From the NCBI RefSeq assembly GCF_021390395.1, contig NZ_JAJUWT010000007.1:286761-350760 (forward strand): DNA of 64,000 nt. The letters run 5' to 3'. The position numbers and the translations under genes were made by a program. This stretch comes from Saccharothrix sp. S26. GTDB taxonomy: Bacteria; Actinomycetota; Actinomycetes; Mycobacteriales; Pseudonocardiaceae. Under the pieces are notes generated by a model. It was given only the letters and a program-made list of their open reading frames with translations, ran no database searches and was not told the DNA's origin. Shown piece by piece: positions 26,087 to 34,954 of this stretch (the stretch's first letter is position 1; the number at the start of each line of letters is the position of its first letter).

Positions 26087-26100
26087 GCCCGCGCGCGGGC
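26087..26100. promoter_or_regulatory. Perfect 14-bp palindrome between menB and menD
   Basis: GCCCGCGCGCGGGC is a perfect dyad directly upstream of the menB -10 box (26084-26079) and 56 bp before the menD -10 box. It could be an operator shared by both men promoters. In DNA this GC-rich, chance palindromes of C/G are less surprising. Confidence 0.35.
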
Positions 26101-26167
26101 CGGGAGGCGGCGCGGTCCGGCTCAGCGCGGGGAATCACCTGGTCGCGCGCTGAGCGACAATGTCCGG

Positions 26168-27790
26168 GTGAACCCGTCCACCGCGCAGGCCAGGGTGCTC
26201 GTCGACGAGCTGATCCGCAACGACGTCCGGCACGTCGTGCTGAGCCCCGGATCGCGCAACGCGCCGCTGTCGTTCGCCCTGCACGAGGCCGCGGCGGCCG
26301 GACGCCTCACCCTGCACGTGCGCGTGGACGAGCGCACCGCGGGCTTCCTCGCCCTCGGCCTGGCCCGGGGCAGCGGCGACGTCACCGCCGTGACCTGCAC
26401 CTCCGGCACCGCCGTGGCGAACCTGCACCCCGCGGTGCTGGAGGCCGGGCACGCGGGCGTCCCGGTCATCGCGCTGACCGCCGACCGCCCGGTCGAGCTG
26501 TACCGCACGGGCGCGAGCCAGACCGTGGACCAGCAGCGCATCTTCGGCATCGACACCCTCCAGTTCCCCATCGCCGAACGCCGTGCGAACCAGAACGGAC
26601 TGTGGCGCTCGTTGGTGTGCCGCGCCGTGGCCACCGCGCGCGAGCGGGGCCCGGTGCACGTCAACGTGCCGTTCCGCGAGCCCTTGGTGCCCGACGGCGA
26701 CGACGACTGGCCGGAGAGCCTGGACGGCCGACCGTTCGACGTGCCGTGGACCCGCACGGCCCGCCGCACGACCACCTCGACGCACGCCGCCGACCACCTC
26801 GGCCCGCGCACCCTGGTGATCGTCGGCGACACCGAGCAAGACCTGTCCGACCTGGCCGAACGCGCCGGCTGGCCGGTGATCGCCGAACCGACCGGGCACG
26901 GCCTGCGCCACGGCGCGCTGCTGCTCAACGCGGGCGGGCTGCCCGACCGCCTCCAACCGCAGGCCGTGGTCGTCGTCGGCCGCGCCACGCTGTCGCGGGG
27001 CGTGCTCAAGCTCATCGCGCGGACCCCGGTCGTGCACGTGCTGTCCGACGAGCCGGACTGGCCCGACCCGCAGTTCACCGCCACGCACACGTCCACCGAC
27101 CTGGTGCTGGGCGAGCACGAGGTGGACGACGACTGGCTGACCGCGTGGCAGCACGCGGACAAGGCGGTCGCCGACGTGGTGGACGACCTGCTGGCCGGGC
27201 AGGCGTGGCCGACCGGCCTGCACGTGGCGCGCGACCTGGTCGCCGCCCTGCCGTCGGGCGCGAACCTGTTCCTCGGCTCGTCCAACCCCGTCCGCGACGT
27301 CGACCTGGTCGCCCAGCCGCGCCGGGACGTCCGCACCTACGCCAACCGGGGCGTGGCGGGCATCGACGGCAGCGTGTCCACCGCGGCGGGCATCGCGCTG
27401 ACCCGCGGCCCGACCTACGCCCTGATCGGCGACCTGACGTTCCTGCACGACGCCAACGGCCTGCTGATCGGGCCCGGCGAGCCGCGGCCCGACCTGACCG
27501 TGGTGGTGCTCAACGACGACGGCGGCGGCATCTTCGCGCTGCTGGAGCAGGGAGCGAAGGAGCACGAGCGGACCTTCGAACGCGTCTTCGGCACGCCCCA
27601 CGGCGTCGACTTGGCGTCGCTGTGCGCGGCGCACCACGTGCCGCACACCGAAGCCAGGACGCCGGAGGAGCTGAGACGCGCGCTCGACCGACCCAGCGGA
27701 ATCCGGGTGGTGGAAATCCGGTCGCGCCGACACGAATTGCGCGATCTGCACATGCGGTTGAAGGCCGCAGTGTCAACGGCATTCCAATAG
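26168..27790 (+). CDS. menD: 2-succinyl-5-enolpyruvyl-6-hydroxy-3-cyclohexene-1-carboxylate synthase
   Basis: MenD is the ThDP enzyme that adds a decarboxylated 2-oxoglutarate unit to isochorismate. The 540-residue protein has the N-terminal catalytic Glu region (LSPGSRNAPLSFAL; VDERTAGFLALGLARGSG), the TSGTAVANLHPAVLEA segment, and the C-terminal Mg/ThDP motif GDLTFLHDANGL...VVLNDDGGGIF. GTG 26168 lies 6 nt below GACAAT (26156-26161), so it is probably leaderless. It is divergent from menB/menE, so the pathway is driven from both sides of one intergenic region. Confidence 0.96.
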   Translation: MNPSTAQARVLVDELIRNDVRHVVLSPGSRNAPLSFALHEAAAAGRLTLHVRVDERTAGFLALGLARGSGDVTAVTCTSGTAVANLHPAVLEAGHAGVPVIALTADRPVELYRTGASQTVDQQRIFGIDTLQFPIAERRANQNGLWRSLVCRAVATARERGPVHVNVPFREPLVPDGDDDWPESLDGRPFDVPWTRTARRTTTSTHAADHLGPRTLVIVGDTEQDLSDLAERAGWPVIAEPTGHGLRHGALLLNAGGLPDRLQPQAVVVVGRATLSRGVLKLIARTPVVHVLSDEPDWPDPQFTATHTSTDLVLGEHEVDDDWLTAWQHADKAVADVVDDLLAGQAWPTGLHVARDLVAALPSGANLFLGSSNPVRDVDLVAQPRRDVRTYANRGVAGIDGSVSTAAGIALTRGPTYALIGDLTFLHDANGLLIGPGEPRPDLTVVVLNDDGGGIFALLEQGAKEHERTFERVFGTPHGVDLASLCAAHHVPHTEARTPEELRRALDRPSGIRVVEIRSRRHELRDLHMRLKAAVSTAFQ

Positions 27791-27846
27791 TCGAAATCCT
27801 ACCGTCGGGGGTACAGCCCGCCGGGGGCCGCGACTAGCTTCGCCGC

Positions 27847-29343
27847 ATGTCCCTGAGAGCGAAGCTGACCCTCGGTACCGCCACCGCGGCGTCCCTGCTC
27901 CTCCTCGCCGGCACGGCGACGGCGGCCCAGCCGGGAGCACCGGGCATCGGCGACCCCTACTACCCGAATGCCGGCAACGGCGGGTACGACGTTTCCCATT
28001 ACGACATCAGGCTCAACTACCAACCGGCGAGCGACACGCTTTCCGGCACCACGACGATCCTGGCCAAACCCACCCAGGACTTGAGCCGGTTCAACCTCGA
28101 CTTCCTGTTGAAGGTCAGTTCCGTCCGGGTCGACAACAAGGTCGCCGCGTTCTCGCAGTCCGGTGGCGAACTCGTGGTCGACCCGCGCGGCACGCTGCGC
28201 GAGGGCTCGAACGTCACGGTCGTCGTGACGTACTCCGACGTGCCCTCCTCCTACGCGGTGGACGGCTACACGTCGTGGAAGCGGACGCCGGACGGCGCGC
28301 TGGCGATCGACCAGCCCGACATCGCGCCGTGGTGGTTCCCGAGCAACAACCACCCGACCGACAAGGCGAAGTTCGACATCTCGGTGGCCGTGCCGACCGG
28401 CGTCGAGGTGATCTCCAACGGCACGTTCGGCGGCACGACCCAGCAGATCAACGGCTGGACCCGGTGGCGCTACCGGCACGTGGAGCCCATGGCCACGTAC
28501 CTGGCGTTCATCGCGATCGGCCAGTTCGAGATCCGCCAGTCGACCGCGCCGAACGGCCAGCCGGTGCTCAACGCCTACTCCGAGCGGCTCGGCGCGGACT
28601 ACGGCGCGGCCGTGGCCAGCATCGAGCGCACGCCCGAGGTGACGGAGTTCCTGGAGTCGCAGTTCGGGCCCTACCCGTTCGAGGCGCAGGGCGGCGTGGC
28701 GACGCCGGGCATCGGCTTCGCGCTGGAGAACCAGACCCGTTCCACCTACGACGCCGCGTTCTTCCGCCGCGGCTCGAACACCTACGTGGTGGCGCACGAG
28801 GTCGGGCACCAGTGGTTCGGCGACTCGGTGTCGGTGAAGGGCTGGAAGGACATCTGGCTGAACGAGGGCTTCGCCAGCTACGCCGAGTGGCTGTGGTCGG
28901 AGCACGTCGGCGAGGGCACGGTGCAGGAGAACTCGGACTTCGTCTACGCCTCCTACCCGGCCGACAGCCCGTTCTGGCAGGTCCTGCCCGGTGACCCGGG
29001 CGCGGCGAACCAGTTCCACGGCGCGGTGTACGACCGGGGCGCGCTGACCGTGCACGCGTTGCGCGCCGAGATCGGCGACGAGGCGTTCTTCCGGCTGCTG
29101 CGCGAGTGGCCGGCGGCCAAGCGCAACGGCAACGCCACGACTGACGAGTTCATCGCGTTCGCCGAGCGGCTGTCCGGCAAGCAGCTCGACGAGCTGTTCC
29201 GGACCTGGCTGTTCACGCCCGGCAAGCCGGCCGTGGCGCCGGGTGCGACCGGGTTCGCGGCGCGGGCCGCGGCCGTGACCGAGCCGAAGTCGTTCAAGAA
29301 GATCCAGGAGACGCGCGAGCTGCTCGCGGGTCACCAGCACTGA
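27847..29343 (+). CDS. Secreted M1-family zinc aminopeptidase
   Basis: A 498-residue exported metallopeptidase with a signal peptide to about residue 27. The zinc site is complete: HEVGHQWFGD (H317, E318, H321) and the third ligand E340 in WLNEGFASYAEW. The substrate-binding GxMEN motif of M1 enzymes appears as GFALEN (290-295), as in the short actinobacterial secreted subgroup. The C-terminal helical domain is short. ATG 27847 is 6 nt below TAGCTT (27835-27840). A strong hairpin follows the gene. Confidence 0.9.
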   Translation: MSLRAKLTLGTATAASLLLLAGTATAAQPGAPGIGDPYYPNAGNGGYDVSHYDIRLNYQPASDTLSGTTTILAKPTQDLSRFNLDFLLKVSSVRVDNKVAAFSQSGGELVVDPRGTLREGSNVTVVVTYSDVPSSYAVDGYTSWKRTPDGALAIDQPDIAPWWFPSNNHPTDKAKFDISVAVPTGVEVISNGTFGGTTQQINGWTRWRYRHVEPMATYLAFIAIGQFEIRQSTAPNGQPVLNAYSERLGADYGAAVASIERTPEVTEFLESQFGPYPFEAQGGVATPGIGFALENQTRSTYDAAFFRRGSNTYVVAHEVGHQWFGDSVSVKGWKDIWLNEGFASYAEWLWSEHVGEGTVQENSDFVYASYPADSPFWQVLPGDPGAANQFHGAVYDRGALTVHALRAEIGDEAFFRLLREWPAAKRNGNATTDEFIAFAERLSGKQLDELFRTWLFTPGKPAVAPGATGFAARAAAVTEPKSFKKIQETRELLAGHQH

Positions 29344-29349
29344 GCCGGG

Positions 29350-29383
29350 GGAAGGGCCGCCCTCGTGGTGGGGCGGCCCTTCC
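29350..29383. terminator. Strong hairpin between convergent genes
   Basis: GGAAGGGCCGCCC (29350-29362) and GGGCGGCCCTTCC (29371-29383) make a perfect 13-bp stem with an 8-nt loop, right after the M1 peptidase stop and just before the end of the opposite-strand gene. No T-tract. It probably works in both directions. Confidence 0.8.
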
Positions 29384-29388
29384 GCGGG

Positions 29389-30462
29389 TCAGCCGGTCCG
29401 GCCGATCCCGTCGACGACCTTCGTGGTGATCGAGCTGTAGCCCGTCACGGTGCCCGGTGCGAGGTAGGACTTGTGCGGCTGTGGTCCGGTGACGGTGCGC
29501 TCGCCGATGAAGTCGCCGGTGGCCGGGTCCACGACCAGCTCGCGCCGCTCGTGCACGTCCTCGACGGTGACCGCGACGCCGACCCGGCCGTCGAGGTCGG
29601 CCGCGCCGTCGGCGACCGTGACGCCGTCGAGCAGCGCGAGCGCCCGGTAGAGCGAGGCGCGCAGGTCGGCGGGGACCAGGCCGGTGCTCAGCAGCTGCAA
29701 GGCCCAGTGGAACACCGCGGCCGGCTCGCCGCCGCCCTGGGTCGTGGACTCCCGCAGCCACTGGAGCAGCGCCTGCGGGTCACGGGGCAGCCGGGTGTAG
29801 AACTCGGGGTCGTCCCGGTCCTCCAGGTCGGCGCAGACCTTCTTCGGCTGGGACTCGGGGAAGAAGAGCCCGCACCGGCCGCGGCGCTCGCCGGACGCGT
29901 CGGGCTCCGGCACCGGCGCCTCGGACTGCGGCACCGTGCCGCCGAGCCACTTCACGCCCCCCGGCGACATGCGCTGGGTCGCCCACTCCTCGGTCACGTC
30001 CTGGGGGATCCACGTCCCGGAGCGGGACTCGACCAGGTACGTGTAGCCGCCGGGCTGCTCCGGCGCTCCGACGGGGTCGCCCGTCACCACGCTGTGCGAG
30101 TACCACCCGTGCACCGCGACGAAGCGGTACTGGCCGGGTGCCAACGGCTGGTCGACGGCGGTGATCGCGTCGGCCGCCTTCGTCAGGTACTCCCGCGCGG
30201 ACAGCGGCTCGACGTTCACCGGCGCGTCGGGGGACGTGCCGGCCGCGGGGGCGTTCCTGTTGCCCGTCGTGACCACGCCGGTGATCAGGGCCACCGCGGC
30301 CGCGACGGCGACCGGTGCGAGCCACCAGGTGCCGCCGCGGCGCTTGCGGCCGGTGGAGTCGGCCGCGGCGGCCAGGACGCGGGCGCGCACGGCGTCCAGC
30401 GGCACGTCGGCGGTGCGGACGTCGTGGTGGAGCTGGTCGAGCGCGTCGTCGAGTTCACGCAT
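29389..30462 (-). CDS. CU044_5270-type membrane protein coupled to a sigma factor
   Basis: A 357-residue protein: a short cytosolic N-terminus (MRELDDALDQLHHDV...), one hydrophobic segment (WWLAPVAVAAAVALITGVVTTG, about 42-63), and an extracytoplasmic domain with REYLTKAADAITAV and YRFVAVHGWYSH. These features match the actinobacterial CU044_5270 family, regularly encoded after ECF sigma genes. It has no classical zinc anti-sigma motif, but could sense envelope signals. ATG 30462 overlaps the sigma-factor stop by 8 nt. Confidence 0.8.
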   Translation of the reverse strand: MRELDDALDQLHHDVRTADVPLDAVRARVLAAAADSTGRKRRGGTWWLAPVAVAAAVALITGVVTTGNRNAPAAGTSPDAPVNVEPLSAREYLTKAADAITAVDQPLAPGQYRFVAVHGWYSHSVVTGDPVGAPEQPGGYTYLVESRSGTWIPQDVTEEWATQRMSPGGVKWLGGTVPQSEAPVPEPDASGERRGRCGLFFPESQPKKVCADLEDRDDPEFYTRLPRDPQALLQWLRESTTQGGGEPAAVFHWALQLLSTGLVPADLRASLYRALALLDGVTVADGAADLDGRVGVAVTVEDVHERRELVVDPATGDFIGERTVTGPQPHKSYLAPGTVTGYSSITTKVVDGIGRTG

Positions 30463-31057
30463 CGCGGTCCTCCTCGGTGAGCAGGGCTTGGAGCCTGGTG
30501 CGGACCCGGTGCAACCGGGAGCGGACGGTGCTGTCGTTCTCGCCGAGCGCCGCGGCGACCTCGGCCGGGGTGAGCCCGGCCCACGACGTGAGCAGCAGCG
30601 CGTCGCGGTCGGGGTCGCGCAGGTCCGCCAGGGCGCGGGCGAGCAGTCCGGTGTGGCGCTGGGCGTCGACCCGGTCGGCGACCGCGCCGCCGTGGTCGGG
30701 TTCGGGGCGGCCGACCGCGCGCAGCCCGGCACGCCGGCCGCGCGCCTCCCGGCGCAGGTGCTCGCGCACGAGGTTGGTGGCGATCCCGTAGAGCCAGCCC
30801 TTCACGGGCGCGCGCTCGGGGTCGTAGCTGTGGCGTCGCTTCAACGCCACCAGGAACGTCTCGGCGACCAGGTCGTCGGCCGCCGCGTCGCCGACCCGGC
30901 CGGCCAGGTAACCGCGCATCTGCCGCGCGTGCGCGTCGAACAGGTCGGCGAACGCGGCCGTGACGTCCGGCCCGCGCAGGTCGGGTGGTTTGTCCAGTGC
31001 TGTGGTCACGTACCGGTTGGCCGCGGTGCCCTCGGCCGTCCCGGTGAGGTGCGTCAC
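30455..31057 (-). CDS. ECF RNA polymerase sigma factor
   Basis: A 200-residue sigma-70-family protein with two domains. Region 2 (about 33-103): LFDAHARQMRGYLAGRVGDAAADDLVAETFLVALKRR...PVKGWLYGIATNLVREHLRRE. Region 4 (about 140-195): LRDPDRDALLLTSWAGLTPAEVAAALGENDSTVRSRLHRVRTRL. GTG 31057 overlaps the menF stop as GTGA, and GTG 31008 is a possible shorter start. It is paired with the downstream CU044_5270-type protein. Translational coupling to menF is unusual and may be accidental. Confidence 0.9.
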   Translation of the reverse strand: MTHLTGTAEGTAANRYVTTALDKPPDLRGPDVTAAFADLFDAHARQMRGYLAGRVGDAAADDLVAETFLVALKRRHSYDPERAPVKGWLYGIATNLVREHLRREARGRRAGLRAVGRPEPDHGGAVADRVDAQRHTGLLARALADLRDPDRDALLLTSWAGLTPAEVAAALGENDSTVRSRLHRVRTRLQALLTEEDRDA

Positions 31058-32283
31058 ATGCCTTCGAGGGCTTCCCGGAAGGGCAGCATCTTGGCGTGCG
31101 CCTCGTGGACCTCGGAGTCCGGGTCGGACTCGGCGACCAGGCCGCAGCCCGCGAACAGCCGTGCCGTGCGGCCGTCGACCTGCGCGCAGCGCAACGCGAT
31201 GCCCAGCTCGCCGTCGCCGTTGCCGTCGATCCAGCCGACCGGGCCGGAGTAGCGGCCCCGGTCCATGCCCTCCAGCTCCTCGATCACGGCGATGGCGTCC
31301 GCGCGGGGCGTGCCGCCGACGGCCGCCGTGGGGTGCAGCGCCTCGCCCAGCGCGAGCAGCGACGGCGAGCCGCTGAGCGTGCCGATGACGTCGCTGGACA
31401 GGTGCGAGACGTTCGGCAGCCGCAGCACCGACGGACCTTCCACCGACATCGTGTCGCAGAACGGCCGCAGGGTCTGCACCAGCGACGCCACGGCGTACTC
31501 GTGCTCGTCGCGGTTCTTGCCCGACGACATCAGCGCGTCGGCCAGCTCGTCGTCGGACATGCCGTCGTGCGGCCACGTCGTGCCGGCCAGGACCCGTGAG
31601 TCGACCACGGACCCGCTGCGCCGCAACAGCAGTTCGGGCGTGGCGCCGATCAGGCCGTCCACGGCGTAGACCCAGCACTCGGGGTAGCGGCGGGCCAGGC
31701 CCTCCAGCACGAACCGGTGGTCGATGCCGATGTCGGCGACCGCCAGCAGGTCGTGCGCCAGCACGACCTTGTCCAGCTCGCCGGCGCGCATCCGCTCCAC
31801 CGCCGCGCGCACGGCCTCCCGGTAGCCGGTCACGGAGACCTGCCCGTCGCTGTAGCGCACCTCCGACGGCTTGCGCACCGGCTCGACCCGCCGCTTGCCG
31901 CTGTCGCCGATGGTGGTCAGCCAGCCGTACCCGTTGCGGCGGCCCATGACGACCTCCGGCACGACGAGCACCGAGTGGCCGGGCCGGTCGGAGAACGCCA
32001 TGCTGACGAACGCCACCGGTCCCGTGCCGGGCACGCCGAGCTCGTCGTCGACGTCGAGGTCGTCGGTGAACTCGCGCCACCAGCGGTCGGCGGCGGCGAA
32101 CCGGTCCGGCCCCGACACCTCGAACCGGGCCGCCTCGCCCCACCCGACCAGGCCCGTTCCGTCGCGCACCCAACTCAGCGCACCGGTCGGCGCGGGCAGC
32201 CTGCCCAGCAGGTTGTCGCCCGCGACGCGCCTGGTGTGCACGCGCAGCCGTTGTCGGGTCCGCGAGGCAGGAGCTGAGGTCAC
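31054..32283 (-). CDS. menF: Isochorismate synthase
   Basis: Converts chorismate to isochorismate, the entry to menaquinone (or a siderophore/salicylate route). The 409-residue chorismate-binding protein carries the conserved LAGTTWPHDGMSDDELADALMSSGKNRDEHEYAV region, HLSSDVIGTL, LHPTAAVGGTPR and the metal-binding GRYSGPVGWIDGNGDGELGIALRCAQV. Start GTG 32283 lies 7 nt below TACCCT (32296-32291, minus strand), so it is probably leaderless. With menA, B, D, E, G and J in the window, menaquinone is the best assignment. No siderophore genes are near. Confidence 0.92.
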   Translation of the reverse strand: MTSAPASRTRQRLRVHTRRVAGDNLLGRLPAPTGALSWVRDGTGLVGWGEAARFEVSGPDRFAAADRWWREFTDDLDVDDELGVPGTGPVAFVSMAFSDRPGHSVLVVPEVVMGRRNGYGWLTTIGDSGKRRVEPVRKPSEVRYSDGQVSVTGYREAVRAAVERMRAGELDKVVLAHDLLAVADIGIDHRFVLEGLARRYPECWVYAVDGLIGATPELLLRRSGSVVDSRVLAGTTWPHDGMSDDELADALMSSGKNRDEHEYAVASLVQTLRPFCDTMSVEGPSVLRLPNVSHLSSDVIGTLSGSPSLLALGEALHPTAAVGGTPRADAIAVIEELEGMDRGRYSGPVGWIDGNGDGELGIALRCAQVDGRTARLFAGCGLVAESDPDSEVHEAHAKMLPFREALEGM

Positions 32284-32346
32284 GGCGTCGAGGGTATGGA
32301 CTCTTCGCTGAGATCTGGCGCGGAGGCCGCCCTAGACTGCTCCGTT

Positions 32347-32811
32347 GTGGTGGACGACGCAGTGCGGACGGGTGCCCGCCCCAAAGCTTGGCTCCTGGTC
32401 AGCCGGTCGTTGGTGGTGCTGGGCGCGGTGGTCACGTTGATCGGGGTGATCCTGGTCGCGGCGTGCTGGCGCGACGACCTGATGATCGAGAAGCGGCTGG
32501 GCAAGGCGACCGCCGAGGTGGTCTCGGTGTCGTTCCAGCGGACCGTGGTGCGCTTCGCCACGCCCGACGGCGCGGTGCACAGCCCGTCGCAGGGCCTGCT
32601 GTACCCGGACGGGCTGGAGCCGGGCCAGTTGGTGCGCATCGAGTACGACACGTCCGACCCCGAGGTGGTCCGGGTGGCCGGCCGGACGGCCGTGCTCGCG
32701 CTGCTGCCGGTCGGCACGTTCCTGCTCGCGGTGTGGGCGGTGCTCGCGCCCCTGGCCTGGTGGTGCGCCCGCAACGGCAGGCGCCGACCAGGCGGGCACC
32801 GCGGCTTGTGA
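32347..32811 (+). CDS. DUF3592 domain membrane protein
   Basis: A 154-residue protein. Two hydrophobic segments (SRSLVVLGAVVTLIGVILVAACW and AVLALLPVGTFLLAVWAVLAPLAWW) bracket a beta-rich extracytoplasmic domain with the DUF3592 pattern: AEVVSVSFQRTVVRFATPDGAVHSP...GLLYPDGLEPGQLVRIEYDTSDPEVVRVAG. Function unknown. GTG 32347 lies 8 nt after TAGACT (32333-32338). An upstream in-frame ATG at 32296 would include that box. Divergent from menF; paaA follows. Confidence 0.8.
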   Translation: MVDDAVRTGARPKAWLLVSRSLVVLGAVVTLIGVILVAACWRDDLMIEKRLGKATAEVVSVSFQRTVVRFATPDGAVHSPSQGLLYPDGLEPGQLVRIEYDTSDPEVVRVAGRTAVLALLPVGTFLLAVWAVLAPLAWWCARNGRRRPGGHRGL

Positions 32812-32853
32812 CAGTTATGCCGTAAATCGGCCTCCAGGTGTAACATCGCCTCC

Positions 32854-33786
32854 ATGGACCTGGAGGCACAGTTCGAGCGCACCGTCGCGGCCGAACAGCG
32901 CGTCGAACCGCGCGACTGGATGCCCGACGGCTACCGCAAGACGCTGATCCGGCAGATCGCGCAGCACGCGCACTCCGAGATCATCGGCATGCAGCCCGAG
33001 GGCAACTGGATCAGCCGCGCGCCGTCGCTGCGCCGCAAGGCCATCCTGCTGGCCAAGGTCCAGGACGAGGCCGGGCACGGGCTGTACCTGTACGCCGCGA
33101 CCGAGACGCTGGGCGCGGACCGGGGCGAGCTGACCGAGAAGCTCATCTCGGGCAGGCAGAAGTACTCCTCGATCTTCAACTACCCGACGCTGTCCTACGC
33201 CGACGTGGGCGTGATCGGCTGGCTCGTGGACGGCGCGGCGATCTGCAACCAGGTGCCGCTGTGCCGCACGTCCTACGGGCCGTACGCGCGGGCCATGATC
33301 CGCATCTGCAAGGAGGAGTCCTTCCACCAGCGGCAGGGCTACGAGCTGCTGATGACGATGATGTCCGGCACCGACGCCCAGCGCGCGATGGTGCAGGAGT
33401 CGGTGAACCGCTGGTGGTGGCCGTCGCTGATGATGTTCGGCCCGCCCGACGCCGAGTCGTCCAACACCGAGCAGTCGATGAAGTGGCGCATCAAGCGCAA
33501 CACCAACGACGAGCTGCGGCAGAAGTTCGTGGACATGACCGTGCCGCAGGCGCGGAAGCTGGGCGTGACGCTGCCCGACCCGGAGCTGAGGTGGAACCCC
33601 GAGCGCGGGCACCACGACTTCGGCCAGCCGGACTGGGACGAGTTCTGGCAGGTCGTCGGCGGCAACGGGCCGACCAACGCGCAGCGGATCGCGCACCGGC
33701 GCAAGGCGCACGAGGACGGCGAATGGGTGCGCGCGGCGGCGGCCGCGCACGCCGCCAAGCACGCGGTGCGGGAGGGTGTGGCATGA
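32854..33786 (+). CDS. paaA: 1,2-phenylacetyl-CoA epoxidase, catalytic subunit A
   Basis: PaaA is the diiron oxygenase subunit that epoxidises the ring of phenylacetyl-CoA, in complex with PaaC. The 310-residue ferritin-like protein has metal-ligand helices [13 protein letters not shown] (E72, H75) and [15 protein letters not shown] (E155, H158), plus [18 protein letters not shown] C-terminal segments. ATG 32854 is 7 nt below TAACAT (32841-32846), a leaderless start at the head of paaABCDE, whose genes overlap throughout. No PaaX/PaaR regulator is in the window. Confidence 0.96.
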   Translation: MDLEAQFERTVAAEQRVEPRDWMPDGYRKTLIRQIAQHAHSEIIGMQPEGNWISRAPSLRRKAILLAKVQDEAGHGLYLYAATETLGADRGELTEKLISGRQKYSSIFNYPTLSYADVGVIGWLVDGAAICNQVPLCRTSYGPYARAMIRICKEESFHQRQGYELLMTMMSGTDAQRAMVQESVNRWWWPSLMMFGPPDAESSNTEQSMKWRIKRNTNDELRQKFVDMTVPQARKLGVTLPDPELRWNPERGHHDFGQPDWDEFWQVVGGNGPTNAQRIAHRRKAHEDGEWVRAAAAAHAAKHAVREGVA

Positions 33787-34067
33787 GCTCGTCGTGGCCG
33801 CTGTGGGAAGTGTTCGTGCGCGGCAAGCGCGGGTTGAACCACGTGCACGTCGGGTCGCTGCACGCCCCGGACGCCGAGATGGCCGTCCGCAACGCGCGTG
33901 ACGTCTACACCCGGCGCAACGAGGGCGTGTCGATCTGGGTGGTGCCTGCGGCGGCGATCACGGCGTCGTCGCCGGACGAGAAGGACCCGTTCTTCGAGCC
34001 CAGCGGCGACAAGGTCTACCGCCACCCCACGTTCTACGAGATCCCCGAGGACGTGCCGCACCTATGA
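33783..34067 (+). CDS. paaB: 1,2-phenylacetyl-CoA epoxidase subunit B
   Basis: A small 94-residue subunit of the PaaABCE epoxidase, needed for its assembly and activity. The sequence [55 protein letters not shown] is characteristic of PaaB, ending [22 protein letters not shown] 33783 overlaps the paaA stop (ATGA), and its stop overlaps paaC (ATGA). Confidence 0.96.
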   Translation: MSSSWPLWEVFVRGKRGLNHVHVGSLHAPDAEMAVRNARDVYTRRNEGVSIWVVPAAAITASSPDEKDPFFEPSGDKVYRHPTFYEIPEDVPHL

Positions 34068-34954
34068 GCTTCGACAACGCCTACGAATCCCTGATCGACG
34101 GCCACGAGGACGCGCACTGGGCGTTCGGCACCGGGTTCGCCGAGCCGTTGGCCGGCGTCGACCGCGAGGTGCCCGACGTCGACCGCGCCGACCTGGCCGC
34201 GTACTGCCTGATGCTCGGCGACGACGCGCTGGTGCTGTCGCAGCGGCTGGCCGAGTGGTGCTCCCGCGCGCCCGAGCTGGAGGAGGACGTGGCGCTGGCC
34301 AACATCGCGCTCGACCTGCTCGGCCAGGCCAGGATGCTGCTGACCAGGGCGGGCGAGGTCGAGGGCGCGGGCCGCGACGAGGACGCGCTGGCCTACCTGC
34401 GCGACGAGCGCGACTTCCGCAACGTGCACCTGGCCGAGATCGAGTGCGGGCCCTTCGCGGGCGGTGACTTCGGCACGACGATGGCCCGGCTGCTGGTGTT
34501 CTCGTCGTGGAAGCTCGCGCAGTACTCGCGGCTGCGGGCCAGTGCCGACCCGGTGCTGGCGGCCGTGGCCGCGAAGGGCCTGAAGGAGCTGGCCTACCAC
34601 CGCGACCACGCGGCCCAGTGGGTCGTGCGGCTCGGTGACGGCACCGAGGAGTCGCACCGGCGCGTGCGGGCCGGGCTGGAGCGCGTGTGGCCGTTCCTGG
34701 CGGAGCTGTTCACGCCGCACGCCGTGGAGCTGCGGTTGGCCGGCGTCGCGGTCGACCCCGCCGAGCTGCGGTCCGAAGTGGACGGTGTGCTGGACGAGGT
34801 GCTGGCGGCGGCCGGGCTGACCCGGCCCGCGGACGTGCCCGCGGCGCGGGTCAACGGGCTGGCCGGGCGCGACGGCGTGCACACCGAGGCGTTCGGCTAC
34901 CTGCTGGCCGAGATGCAGCACCTGCACCGGTCGTTGCCGGGGGCGAAGTGGTGA
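34064..34954 (+). CDS. paaC: 1,2-phenylacetyl-CoA epoxidase, structural subunit C
   Basis: PaaC (296 residues) is a ferritin-like protein that forms a heterodimer with PaaA but does not itself bind the catalytic iron. Typical features are LGDDALVLSQRLAEWCSRAPELEEDVALANIALDLLGQARMLL near the N-terminus and KGLKELAYHRDHAAQWVVRLGDGTEESHRR in the middle. It overlaps paaB and paaD by 4 nt each (ATGA, GTGA). Confidence 0.95.
   Translation: MSFDNAYESLIDGHEDAHWAFGTGFAEPLAGVDREVPDVDRADLAAYCLMLGDDALVLSQRLAEWCSRAPELEEDVALANIALDLLGQARMLLTRAGEVEGAGRDEDALAYLRDERDFRNVHLAEIECGPFAGGDFGTTMARLLVFSSWKLAQYSRLRASADPVLAAVAAKGLKELAYHRDHAAQWVVRLGDGTEESHRRVRAGLERVWPFLAELFTPHAVELRLAGVAVDPAELRSEVDGVLDEVLAAAGLTRPADVPAARVNGLAGRDGVHTEAFGYLLAEMQHLHRSLPGAKW

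Noticed and set aside
32296..32346. Upstream ATG for the DUF3592 gene
   Set aside because: It would include the TAGACT box and the menF promoter DNA within the coding region; GTG 32347 gives the normal family length.
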